This document shows positions 6,203-12,858 of a DNA stretch of 21,894 nucleotides, one piece after another; within the stretch, counting starts at the first letter, position 1, and the number at the start of each line of letters is the position of its first letter. The DNA is from a virus, in the IMG/VR virus record IMGVR_UViG_3300047546_001939, positions 1 through 21,894 of that record; one strand, 5' to 3'. A program made the translations under genes and the position numbers. Below the pieces are notes generated by a model. It was not told where the DNA came from. It saw only the letters and a list, made by a program, of their open reading frames with translations, and did no database searches.

Positions 6203-6610
6203 ATGATTACGGATTGGTTACCTGCTGGTAAGTATTGGGTTGGTGATTTGTGCTATGTGATGCATGAAGAGTGGGATGAGGTTTGTGGACTCTTCTTCAA
6301 AGGTCGTGACGATCACGGATGCAATGAAGGACTGTTTACATTGAAGGACGGCCGTAAGTTCGTTTCATTCAATACTAAATGGGGTGACGGTGGATACTAT
6401 GATGAAGCCGGAAACGAGTACGGTGTTGATGCTGGTTTGATTGGTTGTATTTTACTTTCTGATATAAAGAACAATGATCAGGATCATTTGGAAGGTGGTC
6501 ATGTTCATGAATTCATTTCACCGTTCAACTGTTCAGGCGGTCGTAGCGAGCAAGGACGAGATTGGGACGGTGTAATTAGAATTGGTAATGTTGAGATTGC
6601 AACAGACTAA
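6203..6610 (+). CDS. Conserved phage protein (PAGKYWVGDLCYV family)
   Basis: A 135-residue protein preceded by an AGGA site. The N-terminal block LPAGKYWVGDLCYVMHEEWD and the middle FVSFNTKWGDGGYYDEAGNEYGVDAG match an uncharacterised family I recall from diverse phages, where P-G-x-Y-x-[IV]-G-D-P/L-C-Y is the signature. It is Gly/Asp-rich and predicted beta-rich, with no clear catalytic set. The last codons lie only about 12 bases before the first paired base of the tmRNA acceptor piece, so both may share a transcript. Confidence 0.8.
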   Translation: MITDWLPAGKYWVGDLCYVMHEEWDEVCGLFFKGRDDHGCNEGLFTLKDGRKFVSFNTKWGDGGYYDEAGNEYGVDAGLIGCILLSDIKNNDQDHLEGGHVHEFISPFNCSGGRSEQGRDWDGVIRIGNVEIATD

Positions 6611-6621
6611 ATAAAATATAT

Positions 6622-6685
6622 TGCTGTATGAAGCAAAGAGAAAAGTGTTCTGGACGCGGGGGGCAGTTCCCCGCCACCTCCACCA
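6622..6685 (+). ncRNA. ssrA: Permuted tmRNA, acceptor (3') piece
   Basis: The 3' end of a tmRNA, encoded upstream of the 5' end. CCA is at 6683-6685 with discriminator A6682. CACCTCC (6675-6681) pairs with GGGGGTG at 7045-7051, giving a 7-bp acceptor stem with a G3-U wobble (G7047-U6679), the alanyl-tRNA synthetase identity pair. GGAC (6652-6655) precedes the T stem, as in E. coli tmRNA. The T stem is GCGGGG/CCCCGC (6656-6661/6669-6674) with loop GGCAGTT, not the usual TTCRANY. Helix 2 strands TGTTCT (6646-6651) and TGCTGT (6622-6627) pair with AGGGCA (7065-7070) and ACAGCA (7087-7092). The 5' boundary is a minimum estimate; it should be fixed by RNase processing. Confidence 0.92.
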
Positions 6686-6688
6686 AAT

Positions 6689-6696
6689 TATAAATA
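6689..6696 (+). promoter_or_regulatory. T4-type late promoter for the HNH gene
   Basis: TATAAATA, an exact match to the T4 late promoter consensus, 27 bases before the HNH ATG and only 3 bases after the tmRNA CCA end. It would be read by host polymerase carrying a gp55-type sigma and a gp33-type coactivator. Transcription from here would cover the HNH gene and the tmRNA coding piece but not the acceptor piece. Confidence 0.75.
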
Positions 6697-6723
6697 CATG
6701 ATCAACAATAAAGGAGTTCATGT

Positions 6724-7098
6724 ATGTTTGACAGGAAGGCGTTCAAGAAGCAGTGGGATAAGGAAAGACGCGACTACAACAACGCGCTCGTGAGGCGTTG
6801 GAAGATGCGTAAAGGGTGTGCATGTTGTGGATACAAGACTCACCACGCTGCGCTAGTGCTGGACCATATAGATCCAACCACAAAGTGCTCAACGTTGAGT
6901 AAACTACGCAAATCCTACAACCCTGCTTGGTCGAACGATCGACTGAAAAAAGAGCTGGCCAAGTGCCAAATCTTGTGCGCAAACTGTCATCACGTTCGAA
7001 CCTATGATGAAGGTCATCATTGGAACGAGCTAAATTCTAGTTACGGGGGTGAAACAGGTTCGACAGGGCAAAGAGTAACAGAGTGGACAGCACAGTAG
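6724..7098 (+). CDS. HNH endonuclease inside the permuted tmRNA spacer
   Basis: A 124-residue HNH nuclease with a two-CxxC zinc frame. It has a basic N-terminus, CACCGY (first CxxC), LVLDHIDPTTK (the His-Asp-His core, H-I-D), a helical stretch, then LCANCHHVRTYDEGHH, giving the second CxxC and the final catalytic His. Such small enzymes cut DNA and often act as free-standing homing endonucleases in phages. AAGGAG lies about 7 bases before ATG 6724. The gene fills the spacer between the tmRNA acceptor and coding pieces, and its last about 17 codons (from 7045) are also tmRNA sequence; the nuclease domain itself ends before that overlap. It could instead be a nuclease for packaging or host DNA degradation, but its location favours homing. 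Confidence 0.88.
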   Translation: MFDRKAFKKQWDKERRDYNNALVRRWKMRKGCACCGYKTHHAALVLDHIDPTTKCSTLSKLRKSYNPAWSNDRLKKELAKCQILCANCHHVRTYDEGHHWNELNSSYGGETGSTGQRVTEWTAQ

Positions 7099-7212
7099 GC
7101 GATGACTGTAAATCAAGCAAATAAAGTAAAAGCAAACGATGAACGCTTTTTGATGGCTGCGTAAGCGCCATCGGAGTTTTGATAGTTGAACTTAGCAACA
7201 GAATCAACTATC
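7045..7212 (+). ncRNA. ssrA: Permuted tmRNA, coding (5') piece, tag ANDERFLMAA
   Basis: The 5' piece starts GGGGGTG (acceptor strand), followed by the D-loop-like AACAGGTTCGAC (compare CTGGATTCGAC in E. coli). Helix 2 strands follow at 7065-7070 and 7087-7092, then a small stem ACAGT/ACTGT (7092-7096/7105-7109) where PK1 is expected. TAAATCAAGCAAATAAAGTA leads into the resume codon GCA at 7132. The tag frame 7132-7161 reads ANDERFLMAA, stop TAA 7162-7164; E. coli has ANDENYALAA. The stop sits in a hairpin GATGGC/GCCATC (7152-7157/7167-7172), matching helix 5. A further 9-bp stem GATAGTTGA/TCAACTATC (7181-7189/7204-7212) is probably part of the next pseudoknot. The 3' boundary is an estimate. 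Confidence 0.93.
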
Positions 7213-7230
7213 CCCTCTTTCAAATACCTA

Positions 7231-7238
7231 TATAAATA
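7231..7238 (+). promoter_or_regulatory. T4-type late promoter for the tail-fibre cluster
   Basis: TATAAATA, an exact late consensus, ends 29 bases before the ATG at 7268. The spacing is nearly the same as for the HNH gene (27) and the fibre gene at 11768 (29), which supports function. Confidence 0.8.
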
Positions 7239-7267
7239 AATACACAAGTATAACAAGGGGTATATCT

Positions 7268-7492
7268 ATGGGAACGTCAATTAACGCAACAAGCGTTATA
7301 TACAATGACAATACTACACAAAATACTGCTGCCTTCATGGGGGCAAATAATTGTCTGTATGAGAACAATCAAACAATCGGAGCAAATTACACGATTACGA
7401 CAAACAGAAACGCAATGTCTGTTGGACCTATTACTGTTGCTGATGGTGTATCTGTTACTGTTCCTAGTGGCTCAATCTGGATTGTACTGTAA
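7268..7492 (+). CDS. Small tail/fibre-associated structural protein
   Basis: A 74-residue protein with AAGGGG upstream and a late promoter at 7231. The N-terminus GTSINATSVIYNDNTTQNTAA resembles the start of many phage tail-fibre proteins (S-I-x-x-T-x-[IV]-x-[FY]-x-D-x-T-x-Q). The end, VADGVSVTVPSGSIWIVL, is a short beta repeat seen at fibre C-termini. It is Thr/Asn/Ser-rich with almost no charge, typical of fibre beta-structure. It may be a short fibre subunit or the detached N-terminal part of the following fibre gene. Confidence 0.7.
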   Translation: MGTSINATSVIYNDNTTQNTAAFMGANNCLYENNQTIGANYTITTNRNAMSVGPITVADGVSVTVPSGSIWIVL

Positions 7493-7500
7493 GGATATAA

Positions 7501-8625
7501 ATGAGCTCAATACAATTTCAAAGTAATGCAAGTGGTACTGGTGTATCGACACTGCTATCACCAAACACCAATACTAACTACACTATCACTCTCCCAACAG
7601 AATCAGGTACAGCGCTGACAAGTGTTTCACCAGGTTTCAATGGCTTCAAGAACCGCATCATCAACGGTGCAATGATGATTGACCAGAGGAATGCGGGGGC
7701 GAGTGTTACGCCTAATGGAACTTATACCCTTGATAGATTTGCTGCTCAATTATCGCAATCATCAAAATATACTGTTCAACAAAATGCTGGCTCTGTTACT
7801 CCACCAACAGGCTTTAGTAATTATTTAGGCGTTACTTCATCAAGTGCATATTCTATAACCAGTAGTGATTTTTTCTTTATTCAGCAACATATTGAAGGCT
7901 TTAACACAGCAGATTTGGCTTTTGGTACTGCAAGTGCCTCAACAGTTACTTTGTCATTTTGGGTGCGGTCAAGCCTAACAGGAACATTTGGTGGCTCTTT
8001 ACGAAATTCTGCCGCAAATAGAAGTTATCCATTTAGTTATACTATTTCATCCGCTAATACATGGGAACAAAAATCAATAACTATTGCAGGTGATACATCA
8101 GGCACTTGGATTGGTGCAACAAATGGAATTGGTATAAATGTGTCATTTTCGTTGGGTATGGGTTCAACATATTCAACAACTGCTGGCGCATGGGCAACTG
8201 GAAATTACGCATCAGTCACTAGCGCAACATCAGTAGTTGGAACAAACGGTGCAACCTTCTACATCACCGGCGTTCAGCTAGAAAAAGGCTCAACAGCAAC
8301 GAGCTTTGATTACAGACCTTATGGAACTGAGTTGGCTTTGTGTCAGAGGTACTATCAAAAATTCAGTTCTTTTATGAACGCATTTAACAATGCCTCATAT
8401 AATTACTACCCTGTTGTTGTATTGAAAGTAACAATGCGAGCAACGCCAACTTTAGATTCCGGGGCAAGTTTTGCTGTTAGCTCTGGCAGCGCAGGAACGC
8501 CAGCTATTTATTCTGGTACAGGAGCAACCAACAGCCCTGATGCTATCGGCATTTATAACAGCGCAGGCAATTGGACAACAAATGTAAATGTAACTTTAAC
8601 TGCTGGGTTTAATTCGGAGCTATAA
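7501..8625 (+). CDS. Tail fibre / receptor-binding protein with carbohydrate-binding-like domain
   Basis: A 374-residue protein with AAGGA before the ATG. Residues 1-45 are a fibre-type linker (SNASGTGVSTLLSPNTNTNY). From residue 48 it has NGFKNRIINGAMMIDQRNAG, LDRFAAQ, FWVRSSLTGTF and FYITGVQLEKGSTATSFDYR. I recognise this series from many phage tail proteins with a jelly-roll, carbohydrate-binding-like domain; the Q-L-E-x-G-x-x-A-T-x-F-x-x-R-P motif is a hallmark. It probably binds a cell-surface glycan during adsorption. Two small genes and a glycine-rich fibre follow in the same direction. Confidence 0.85.
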   Translation: MSSIQFQSNASGTGVSTLLSPNTNTNYTITLPTESGTALTSVSPGFNGFKNRIINGAMMIDQRNAGASVTPNGTYTLDRFAAQLSQSSKYTVQQNAGSVTPPTGFSNYLGVTSSSAYSITSSDFFFIQQHIEGFNTADLAFGTASASTVTLSFWVRSSLTGTFGGSLRNSAANRSYPFSYTISSANTWEQKSITIAGDTSGTWIGATNGIGINVSFSLGMGSTYSTTAGAWATGNYASVTSATSVVGTNGATFYITGVQLEKGSTATSFDYRPYGTELALCQRYYQKFSSFMNAFNNASYNYYPVVVLKVTMRATPTLDSGASFAVSSGSAGTPAIYSGTGATNSPDAIGIYNSAGNWTTNVNVTLTAGFNSEL

Positions 8626-8799
8626 ATGATTTCATACAAACAAATTAAGCTACCAGACGGTTCATTAAACAATGCAGTGTTTCGTTCTGATGGCGCTTGC
8701 ATACCATTCGACCCCGCAAACACAGACTACCAACAATACCTTGCATGGCTTGCCGAGGGTAACCAACCATTGCCAGCAGATGAAGAAAATCAAGGATAA
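8626..8799 (+). CDS. Small fibre-associated protein ([20 protein letters not shown])
   Basis: A 57-residue ORF whose ATG directly follows the previous stop. It contains [20 protein letters not shown] and [20 protein letters not shown]. The D-P-x-N-x-D-Y-x-x-[YF]-x-x-W-x-x-[EA]-G-N motif recurs in short proteins next to phage tail-fibre genes as I recall, so it is probably a fibre assembly or accessory factor. The last part (PLPADEEN) is acidic. Seven bases separate it from the glycine-rich fibre gene. Confidence 0.75.
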   Translation: MISYKQIKLPDGSLNNAVFRSDGACIPFDPANTDYQQYLAWLAEGNQPLPADEENQG

Positions 8800-8805
8800 T
8801 AAACA

Positions 8806-9789
8806 ATGACAACAAAAATTGATGGATTAAATGGTGTACTGCAGTCGTATGACTACCAGGTACCAACAACAGGGTTCTCCTACACATTTGCTGCAGGAAT
8901 AACTAATTTAATAATGAACCCAGCCGGTACATTAGCAACTGGTACAATCACTATGCCAGCGTCTCCTGCAGACGGTATGACTATTACATTTAGTTCAACA
9001 CAAACAATTACTGCGTTGACTGTTAATGGAAATACAGGCCAAATTATTGTTGGTGCTCCAACGACGCTAACAGCAGGGGCTGTTGTTGTGTTGGTTTACA
9101 GACTTTCTGCTAGTACATGGATCACCCAAGTAAACACCAATAGTTCTGGTGCTACAGGTGTTCCTGTTCTCAATGTATTTACAGCAAATGGAACTTGGAC
9201 AAAATCAGCGACAGTCAAAGCAATTAAAGTGACTGTAGTTGGTGGAGGTGGATCCGGCGGCAACTCTATTGGCGGCGCCGGTGCTGGTGGTTTCACTATG
9301 TATACAGGAACTGGTGGTGGAGGAGGAGGTGGTGCATCTGTTAAAGTTTATCCAGCTCCTTCATTACCGGGCCCACAACCTTATACTGTCGGTCCTGCTG
9401 GCTCAACATCTTCATTTGGTGTAGCACCTGTCACGGTCATTTCGGCAACTGGTGGATCAAGTTCATCTCCATTAACAGCTCCAGGATCCGCCTCAGTCAT
9501 CTCAAGTGGTGCTGGTGCAGCTGGTGGTGCTGGTTCCAGTGGGGATTTGAATGTAGTTGGTAATGGTGGTGGGACTGGTGTAGCTTCCACCTCAGGCACA
9601 TTAGCTGGTAACGGAGGTGGTTCAATGTTAGGTGGTGGTGCTATTGGTACTTCTGGTGCAGGTACAGCTGGAAGCAACTACGGCGGAGGTGGTTCTGGTT
9701 CTTCAAGAGCTGCAACTTCCCCATCACCAGGAACAAATAATGGTGGCGCTGGTGCGGCCGGAGTAGTTATCGTAGAGGAGTTTTATTGA
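8806..9789 (+). CDS. Glycine-rich tail adhesin candidate 1
   Basis: A 327-residue protein. Residues 1-110 are a beta-structured attachment part (YDYQVPTTGFSYTFAAGITN). Residues 122-150 (VLNVFTANGTWTKSATVKAI) lead into VTVVGGGGSGG. The remaining about 180 residues are glycine-rich repeats ending GAAGVVIVEEFY. The K-V-T-V-V-G-G-G-G entry and A-G-V-V-I-[VI]-E exit recur in the second copy at 11768. Glycine-rich segments like this can pack as polyglycine-II helices, as in the tip adhesin of phage S16 (gp38), so this is a candidate receptor-binding tip. That assignment is by analogy. It ends in a TGATG overlap with a small partner gene. Confidence 0.8.
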   Translation: MTTKIDGLNGVLQSYDYQVPTTGFSYTFAAGITNLIMNPAGTLATGTITMPASPADGMTITFSSTQTITALTVNGNTGQIIVGAPTTLTAGAVVVLVYRLSASTWITQVNTNSSGATGVPVLNVFTANGTWTKSATVKAIKVTVVGGGGSGGNSIGGAGAGGFTMYTGTGGGGGGGASVKVYPAPSLPGPQPYTVGPAGSTSSFGVAPVTVISATGGSSSSPLTAPGSASVISSGAGAAGGAGSSGDLNVVGNGGGTGVASTSGTLAGNGGGSMLGGGAIGTSGAGTAGSNYGGGGSGSSRAATSPSPGTNNGGAGAAGVVIVEEFY

Positions 9790-10010
9790 TGAAGCAAGCA
9801 TTAATTTCAAAAATTGAACCAAGAGAAACAGGATATAGAGTAGCACAGGTTGTACCCGTTGATCAAACTTTCCCTGTCGCCTCGGATATGTTCTGGGTCA
9901 AAGTTACTGATGATGTAGAACAAGATAAATTCTGGTATGATCCATCAAATGGGACTGTCAAACCGATCCCGGTACCAGTTATACCGGAACCAATTCCTGT
10001 ACCAGAGTAG
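9789..10010 (+). CDS. Small adhesin-partner protein, copy 1
   Basis: A 73-residue protein starting at ATG 9789 (TGATG overlap). It aligns along its length with the gene at 12619: GYR[VI]AQVxPxDxxFxVA, M[FY]W, FWYxDPSxxT[VI]Kx[IV]PxP. Both copies sit directly downstream of a glycine-rich fibre gene, suggesting a dedicated assembly factor or a capping subunit. The C-terminal tail is a proline-valine repeat (PIPVPVIPEPIPVPE). It resembles small tail-fibre assembly-like proteins in layout only. Confidence 0.75.
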   Translation: MKQALISKIEPRETGYRVAQVVPVDQTFPVASDMFWVKVTDDVEQDKFWYDPSNGTVKPIPVPVIPEPIPVPE

Positions 10011-10025
10011 TATTAATTATTTGTT

Positions 10026-10580
10026 ATGAATTCTAATTTGAAAGATTTTATATTCAAGAAAAACTGCATTGATACCAACGAATGTCAGCAAATACTTGAA
10101 TCTATAAAAAAACAAGAGTGGCAAAAGCACGAGTGGTATAATTACCACCGTGATAGGTTTCACAGCTACTATGAGAAAGAATTAAACGTTCTTTTTAATG
10201 ACGATTTCTCAAAAGAGATTTTATCAAAACATATAATCAGTACTCTACATGAGTATTGTACGTTTGTTGGTGAGAAGACGTTTGTGCATAAATTCAGCGA
10301 TGTCAGATTCAATCATTATCCAGTTGGTACAATGATGAGAAAGCATTTTGATCACATCTATTCTATATTTGATGGCAACCTCAAAGGAATCCCAATACTT
10401 TCGATTGTTGGTCTATTGAACGATGATTATGAAGGTGGTGAATTTGTTTTTTCTGATGATTATAGCTTCAAGTTAGAGTCTGGTGATATAATGATATTTC
10501 CATCTAACTTTCTATATCAACATGAGGTAAAGGAAGTTACAAAAGGAGATAGATATTCTTTTGTATCTTGGGCTTTCTAA
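10026..10580 (+). CDS. 2OG-Fe(II) oxygenase, prolyl-4-hydroxylase-like
   Basis: A 184-residue single-domain enzyme. The Fe(II) triad is visible: His107 and Asp109 in RKHFDH, and His166 in YQHEV. Arg176 in KGDRYSFVSW should bind the 2-oxoglutarate carboxylate. The segment GLLNDDYEGGEFVF between them is the standard P4H-type core. The family uses 2-oxoglutarate and O2 to hydroxylate protein or small-molecule substrates. It lies in the fibre cluster just after a proline-rich small protein; hydroxylation of a virion protein is possible but unproven. The ribosome site is weak. Confidence 0.9.
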   Translation: MNSNLKDFIFKKNCIDTNECQQILESIKKQEWQKHEWYNYHRDRFHSYYEKELNVLFNDDFSKEILSKHIISTLHEYCTFVGEKTFVHKFSDVRFNHYPVGTMMRKHFDHIYSIFDGNLKGIPILSIVGLLNDDYEGGEFVFSDDYSFKLESGDIMIFPSNFLYQHEVKEVTKGDRYSFVSWAF

Positions 10581-10614
10581 TTTATAACATTAACCAAACG
10601 TTTAAGAGATTATT

Positions 10615-11730
10615 ATGAATACAGTGGAATCATTTGAAAAGAATAGGTATGTTCATTTGGAAGACTTTCTTGCAGTTGATTCGTGCCATGAGTTGACAGA
10701 AGCACTGAAACAGCTTGTCAAAGAACAGCAAACTGTTAAAGACGAACAATGTCCAAAGTCAGAAGCCATTCACGGATCTGCAACTTTTGATAAATTGCTA
10801 GTTGATCTACTACCACACTTTGAAGCGGCATCAGGTAAAAAACTACACCCAACTTATTCATATGCTAGGTTATATGCTCCCGGTGATGAACTAAAGAATC
10901 ATACAGATAGACCGTCTTGTGAAATATCCGCCACGGTGACGCTCGGATTCGACGGCGACGTGTGGCCAATCTTTATGGGTAACAAAGACAAGTCAATAAA
11001 GAATAAAATTAAAATGAAGGTTGGTGATGCTGTGATGTACCGGGGTTGTGAGGTGCATCACTGGCGTAAGAAGTATACACAGGGTAAGTGGCAAGCTCAA
11101 GTATTTCTTCACTATGTTGATGCTAACGGTCCTCATGCTGAGTGGAAGTTTGATAAAAGACCAAGTTTGAATTTACCGAATGAACAACAAGAGTTGCGCT
11201 ATAGAGTTTATCAAGACATACTGACACCAGATGCCTGTGATATGTTGATCCGTCTTTACACAAGCGATAAAACAGAAAAACAACCTCCTGTAATAGGAAC
11301 GGGTGGTGGAACAATCAACAGGAGTATTCGCAATGTTGAACGAGTAATGCTACCAACATATAAGGATATTGGTGGTCGACTTGCAGCAGTTGGACTATCT
11401 GCTAACCACCATGCGTGGCAATTTGATATCACTCATGCCAACCAAGCAGAGTTTTTAATCTATCCAGCTGGCGGGCGGTATCAGGCTCATACAGATACAT
11501 TCTTAGCACACACTGAAGAATGTCGTAAACTGACAGTACTTGCCTTTTTGAATGATGATTTCAAAGGCGGTAGATTCTTCATTCAAGACGGGCATGAGCG
11601 GCACTATCCGCCTCAAGCAAAAGGAACAGTATTAGTATTCCCGTCATTTATTATGCACGGTGTAGAGGATATTGAGGAAGGTCAGAGATGCTCTGTTGTT
11701 TGTTGGATGGTTGGTAAGTTCTTCAAGTAA
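10615..11730 (+). CDS. Tandem two-domain 2OG-Fe(II) oxygenase
   Basis: A 371-residue protein with two complete oxygenase domains. Domain 1 (about 1-185) has His96-Thr97-Asp98 (KNHTDRP), a distal His at 148/149 (EVHHW) and Lys158 as the probable 2OG anchor; its core GFDGDVWPIFMG is divergent. Domain 2 (about 190-371) has His292-Thr293-Asp294 (QAHTDTF), FLNDDFKGGRFF, His348 (IMHGVED) and Arg358 (EGQRCSVVCWM), a canonical P4H pattern. Fusion of two such domains is unusual; domain 1 may bind or modify a different substrate. The ribosome site is weak (AAGAGA), and a late promoter for the next fibre gene starts directly after the stop. Confidence 0.9.
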   Translation: MNTVESFEKNRYVHLEDFLAVDSCHELTEALKQLVKEQQTVKDEQCPKSEAIHGSATFDKLLVDLLPHFEAASGKKLHPTYSYARLYAPGDELKNHTDRPSCEISATVTLGFDGDVWPIFMGNKDKSIKNKIKMKVGDAVMYRGCEVHHWRKKYTQGKWQAQVFLHYVDANGPHAEWKFDKRPSLNLPNEQQELRYRVYQDILTPDACDMLIRLYTSDKTEKQPPVIGTGGGTINRSIRNVERVMLPTYKDIGGRLAAVGLSANHHAWQFDITHANQAEFLIYPAGGRYQAHTDTFLAHTEECRKLTVLAFLNDDFKGGRFFIQDGHERHYPPQAKGTVLVFPSFIMHGVEDIEEGQRCSVVCWMVGKFFK

Positions 11731-11738
11731 CATAAATA
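11731..11738 (+). promoter_or_regulatory. T4-type late promoter (CATAAATA)
   Basis: CATAAATA, one mismatch from TATAAATA, ends 29 bases before the ATG at 11768, the same distance as the promoter at 7231. It begins immediately after the stop codon of the double oxygenase. Confidence 0.65.
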
Positions 11739-11767
11739 CTATGTACATTTTATAAGAGGAAGATAAT

Positions 11768-12607
11768 ATGCCAGTTATAGTTAACGGAACAACCGGGGTA
11801 ACAACACCAGCTCTTGTTGCTACCAATTCATTAGAGTCTAATACTAGTCAGATCACGGTAGCATCCGGTGTTAAACTATCATCAAACGGTAGTGTTGGAA
11901 CATCAGGGCAAGTGTTATCATCAAATGGATCGACCGGATCACCTTACTGGGCAACTTTGTCGTCAGGCGGCTTCTCCAATATGGTTGTCATTACATCAAA
12001 TAATGCATCATATTCAATTCCAGCAACTAAGATTAAAGTGACTGTGGTTGGGGGTGGAGGAGGAAGTGGTGGAACCACGGCCGCATTTTGTAATCAATTT
12101 ATGTCAGGCGGCGCAGGGGGTGGCGGTGCTGCGATAAAGATTTTGTCTGGACTCACAATTGGTGCTACTTTGAACATCACTGTGGGCGCAGGTGGGACTG
12201 CTGGTGCTGTTGGTGGCGCTGGTGGTACTGGAGGCACAAGCAGTGTTGCATCGGGAACACAAACTATCTCAACTATTTCGGCCACAGGAGGAGCTGGTTC
12301 TGCTGGATCAGGAAGTAGCTCACAATCAGGTGCCGATGGTGGTATTGGTAGTGGTGGAGATTTAAACCTAAAAGGTTCAGGTGGGGATGGCATCACTTAT
12401 TCCGTGTCAAACCAAAGAGGAGGATTAGGAGGTTCTAGTATTCTTGGTGGAGGAGGAAGGTCTATATTAGGTCCCCAAGGCGGCGTAACTCCGGGTGCGG
12501 CAGGAGGCCAATATGGTGGAGGAGCATCTGGATCAGTTTGTGACAACAATGGCACCGGTACTGTTGGTTCTGCTGGCGGAGCTGGTGTTGTTATCATTGA
12601 ATATTAA
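11768..12607 (+). CDS. Glycine-rich tail adhesin candidate 2
   Basis: A 279-residue protein. The N-terminus PVIVNGTTGVTTPALVATNS and VLSSNGSTGSPYWATLSSGG are common phage fibre elements. From about residue 90 (IKVTVVGGGGGSGG) it is glycine-rich to the C-terminus, ending AGGAGVVIIEY. The glycine-rich half is organised like that of the gene at 8806 but the N-terminal part differs, consistent with modular exchange of receptor-binding tips. It is driven by its own late promoter and followed by a paralogue of the small partner gene. Confidence 0.8.
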   Translation: MPVIVNGTTGVTTPALVATNSLESNTSQITVASGVKLSSNGSVGTSGQVLSSNGSTGSPYWATLSSGGFSNMVVITSNNASYSIPATKIKVTVVGGGGGSGGTTAAFCNQFMSGGAGGGGAAIKILSGLTIGATLNITVGAGGTAGAVGGAGGTGGTSSVASGTQTISTISATGGAGSAGSGSSSQSGADGGIGSGGDLNLKGSGGDGITYSVSNQRGGLGGSSILGGGGRSILGPQGGVTPGAAGGQYGGGASGSVCDNNGTGTVGSAGGAGVVIIEY

Positions 12608-12618
12608 TAGGAGTATAA

Positions 12619-12858
12619 ATGAAAGCTTTAATTTGTCCAAATGAACCAGTGCCAAATGGTTACAGAATAGCACAAGTAGAACCAGATGACAAAATATTTG
12701 GTGTTGCTGAACCTATGTACTGGATGAATTGTGCTGATGAAGTAGTTGCTGACTTTTGGTATTTTGATCCATCAGATAGAACAATTAAAGAAGTACCAAG
12801 ACCAGTGTTTGCTCCAGCAAACAATCAACCAATCTCTAGCGGATCACAAAATCTATGA
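12619..12858 (+). CDS. Small adhesin-partner protein, copy 2
   Basis: A 79-residue protein preceded by AGGAG, paralogous to the gene at 9789 (GYRIAQVEPDDKIFGVAEPM aligned with GYRVAQVVPVDQTFPVASDM; DFWYFDPSDRTIKEVP with KFWYDPSNGTVKPIP). It again follows a glycine-rich fibre gene, so the pairing is conserved within this genome. Its C-terminus differs and is short and polar. The stop overlaps the cupin start (ATGA). Confidence 0.75.
   Translation: MKALICPNEPVPNGYRIAQVEPDDKIFGVAEPMYWMNCADEVVADFWYFDPSDRTIKEVPRPVFAPANNQPISSGSQNL

Noticed and set aside
6650-6685. Possible tRNA gene (T arm plus CCACCTCCACCA end)
   Set aside because: No anticodon arm or matching 5' acceptor strand upstream; the acceptor partner is at 7045-7051, which makes it a tmRNA acceptor piece.
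7120-7164. Longer tmRNA tag beginning at an earlier GCA (7117), giving ANKVKANDERFLMAA
   Set aside because: Alignment of the upstream GTAAA..GCAAA..AAAGTA segment with E. coli tmRNA places the resume codon at GCA 7132, giving the standard 10-residue tag.
7181-7220. GATAGTTGA/TCAACTATC stem followed by CCCCTCTTT as a terminator
   Set aside because: A 14-base loop and a C-rich, broken T run fit a tmRNA pseudoknot stem better than a Rho-independent terminator.
8621-8628. TATAAATG at 8621 (also near 7495 and 12614) as late promoters
   Set aside because: The last base differs and each directly forms the ribosome-site/ATG context of the next gene, leaving no leader.
8645-8887. 80-codon minus-strand ORF
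   Set aside because: Opposes the 57-residue gene at 8626 and the start of the fibre gene; no supporting signal.
9381-9677. Minus-strand proline-rich ORFs opposite the glycine-rich fibre genes (also 9096-9296, 12094-12396, 12397-12597)
   Set aside because: They are the reverse-complement shadow of Gly codons (GGN/NCC), lack ribosome sites and oppose well-supported fibre genes.
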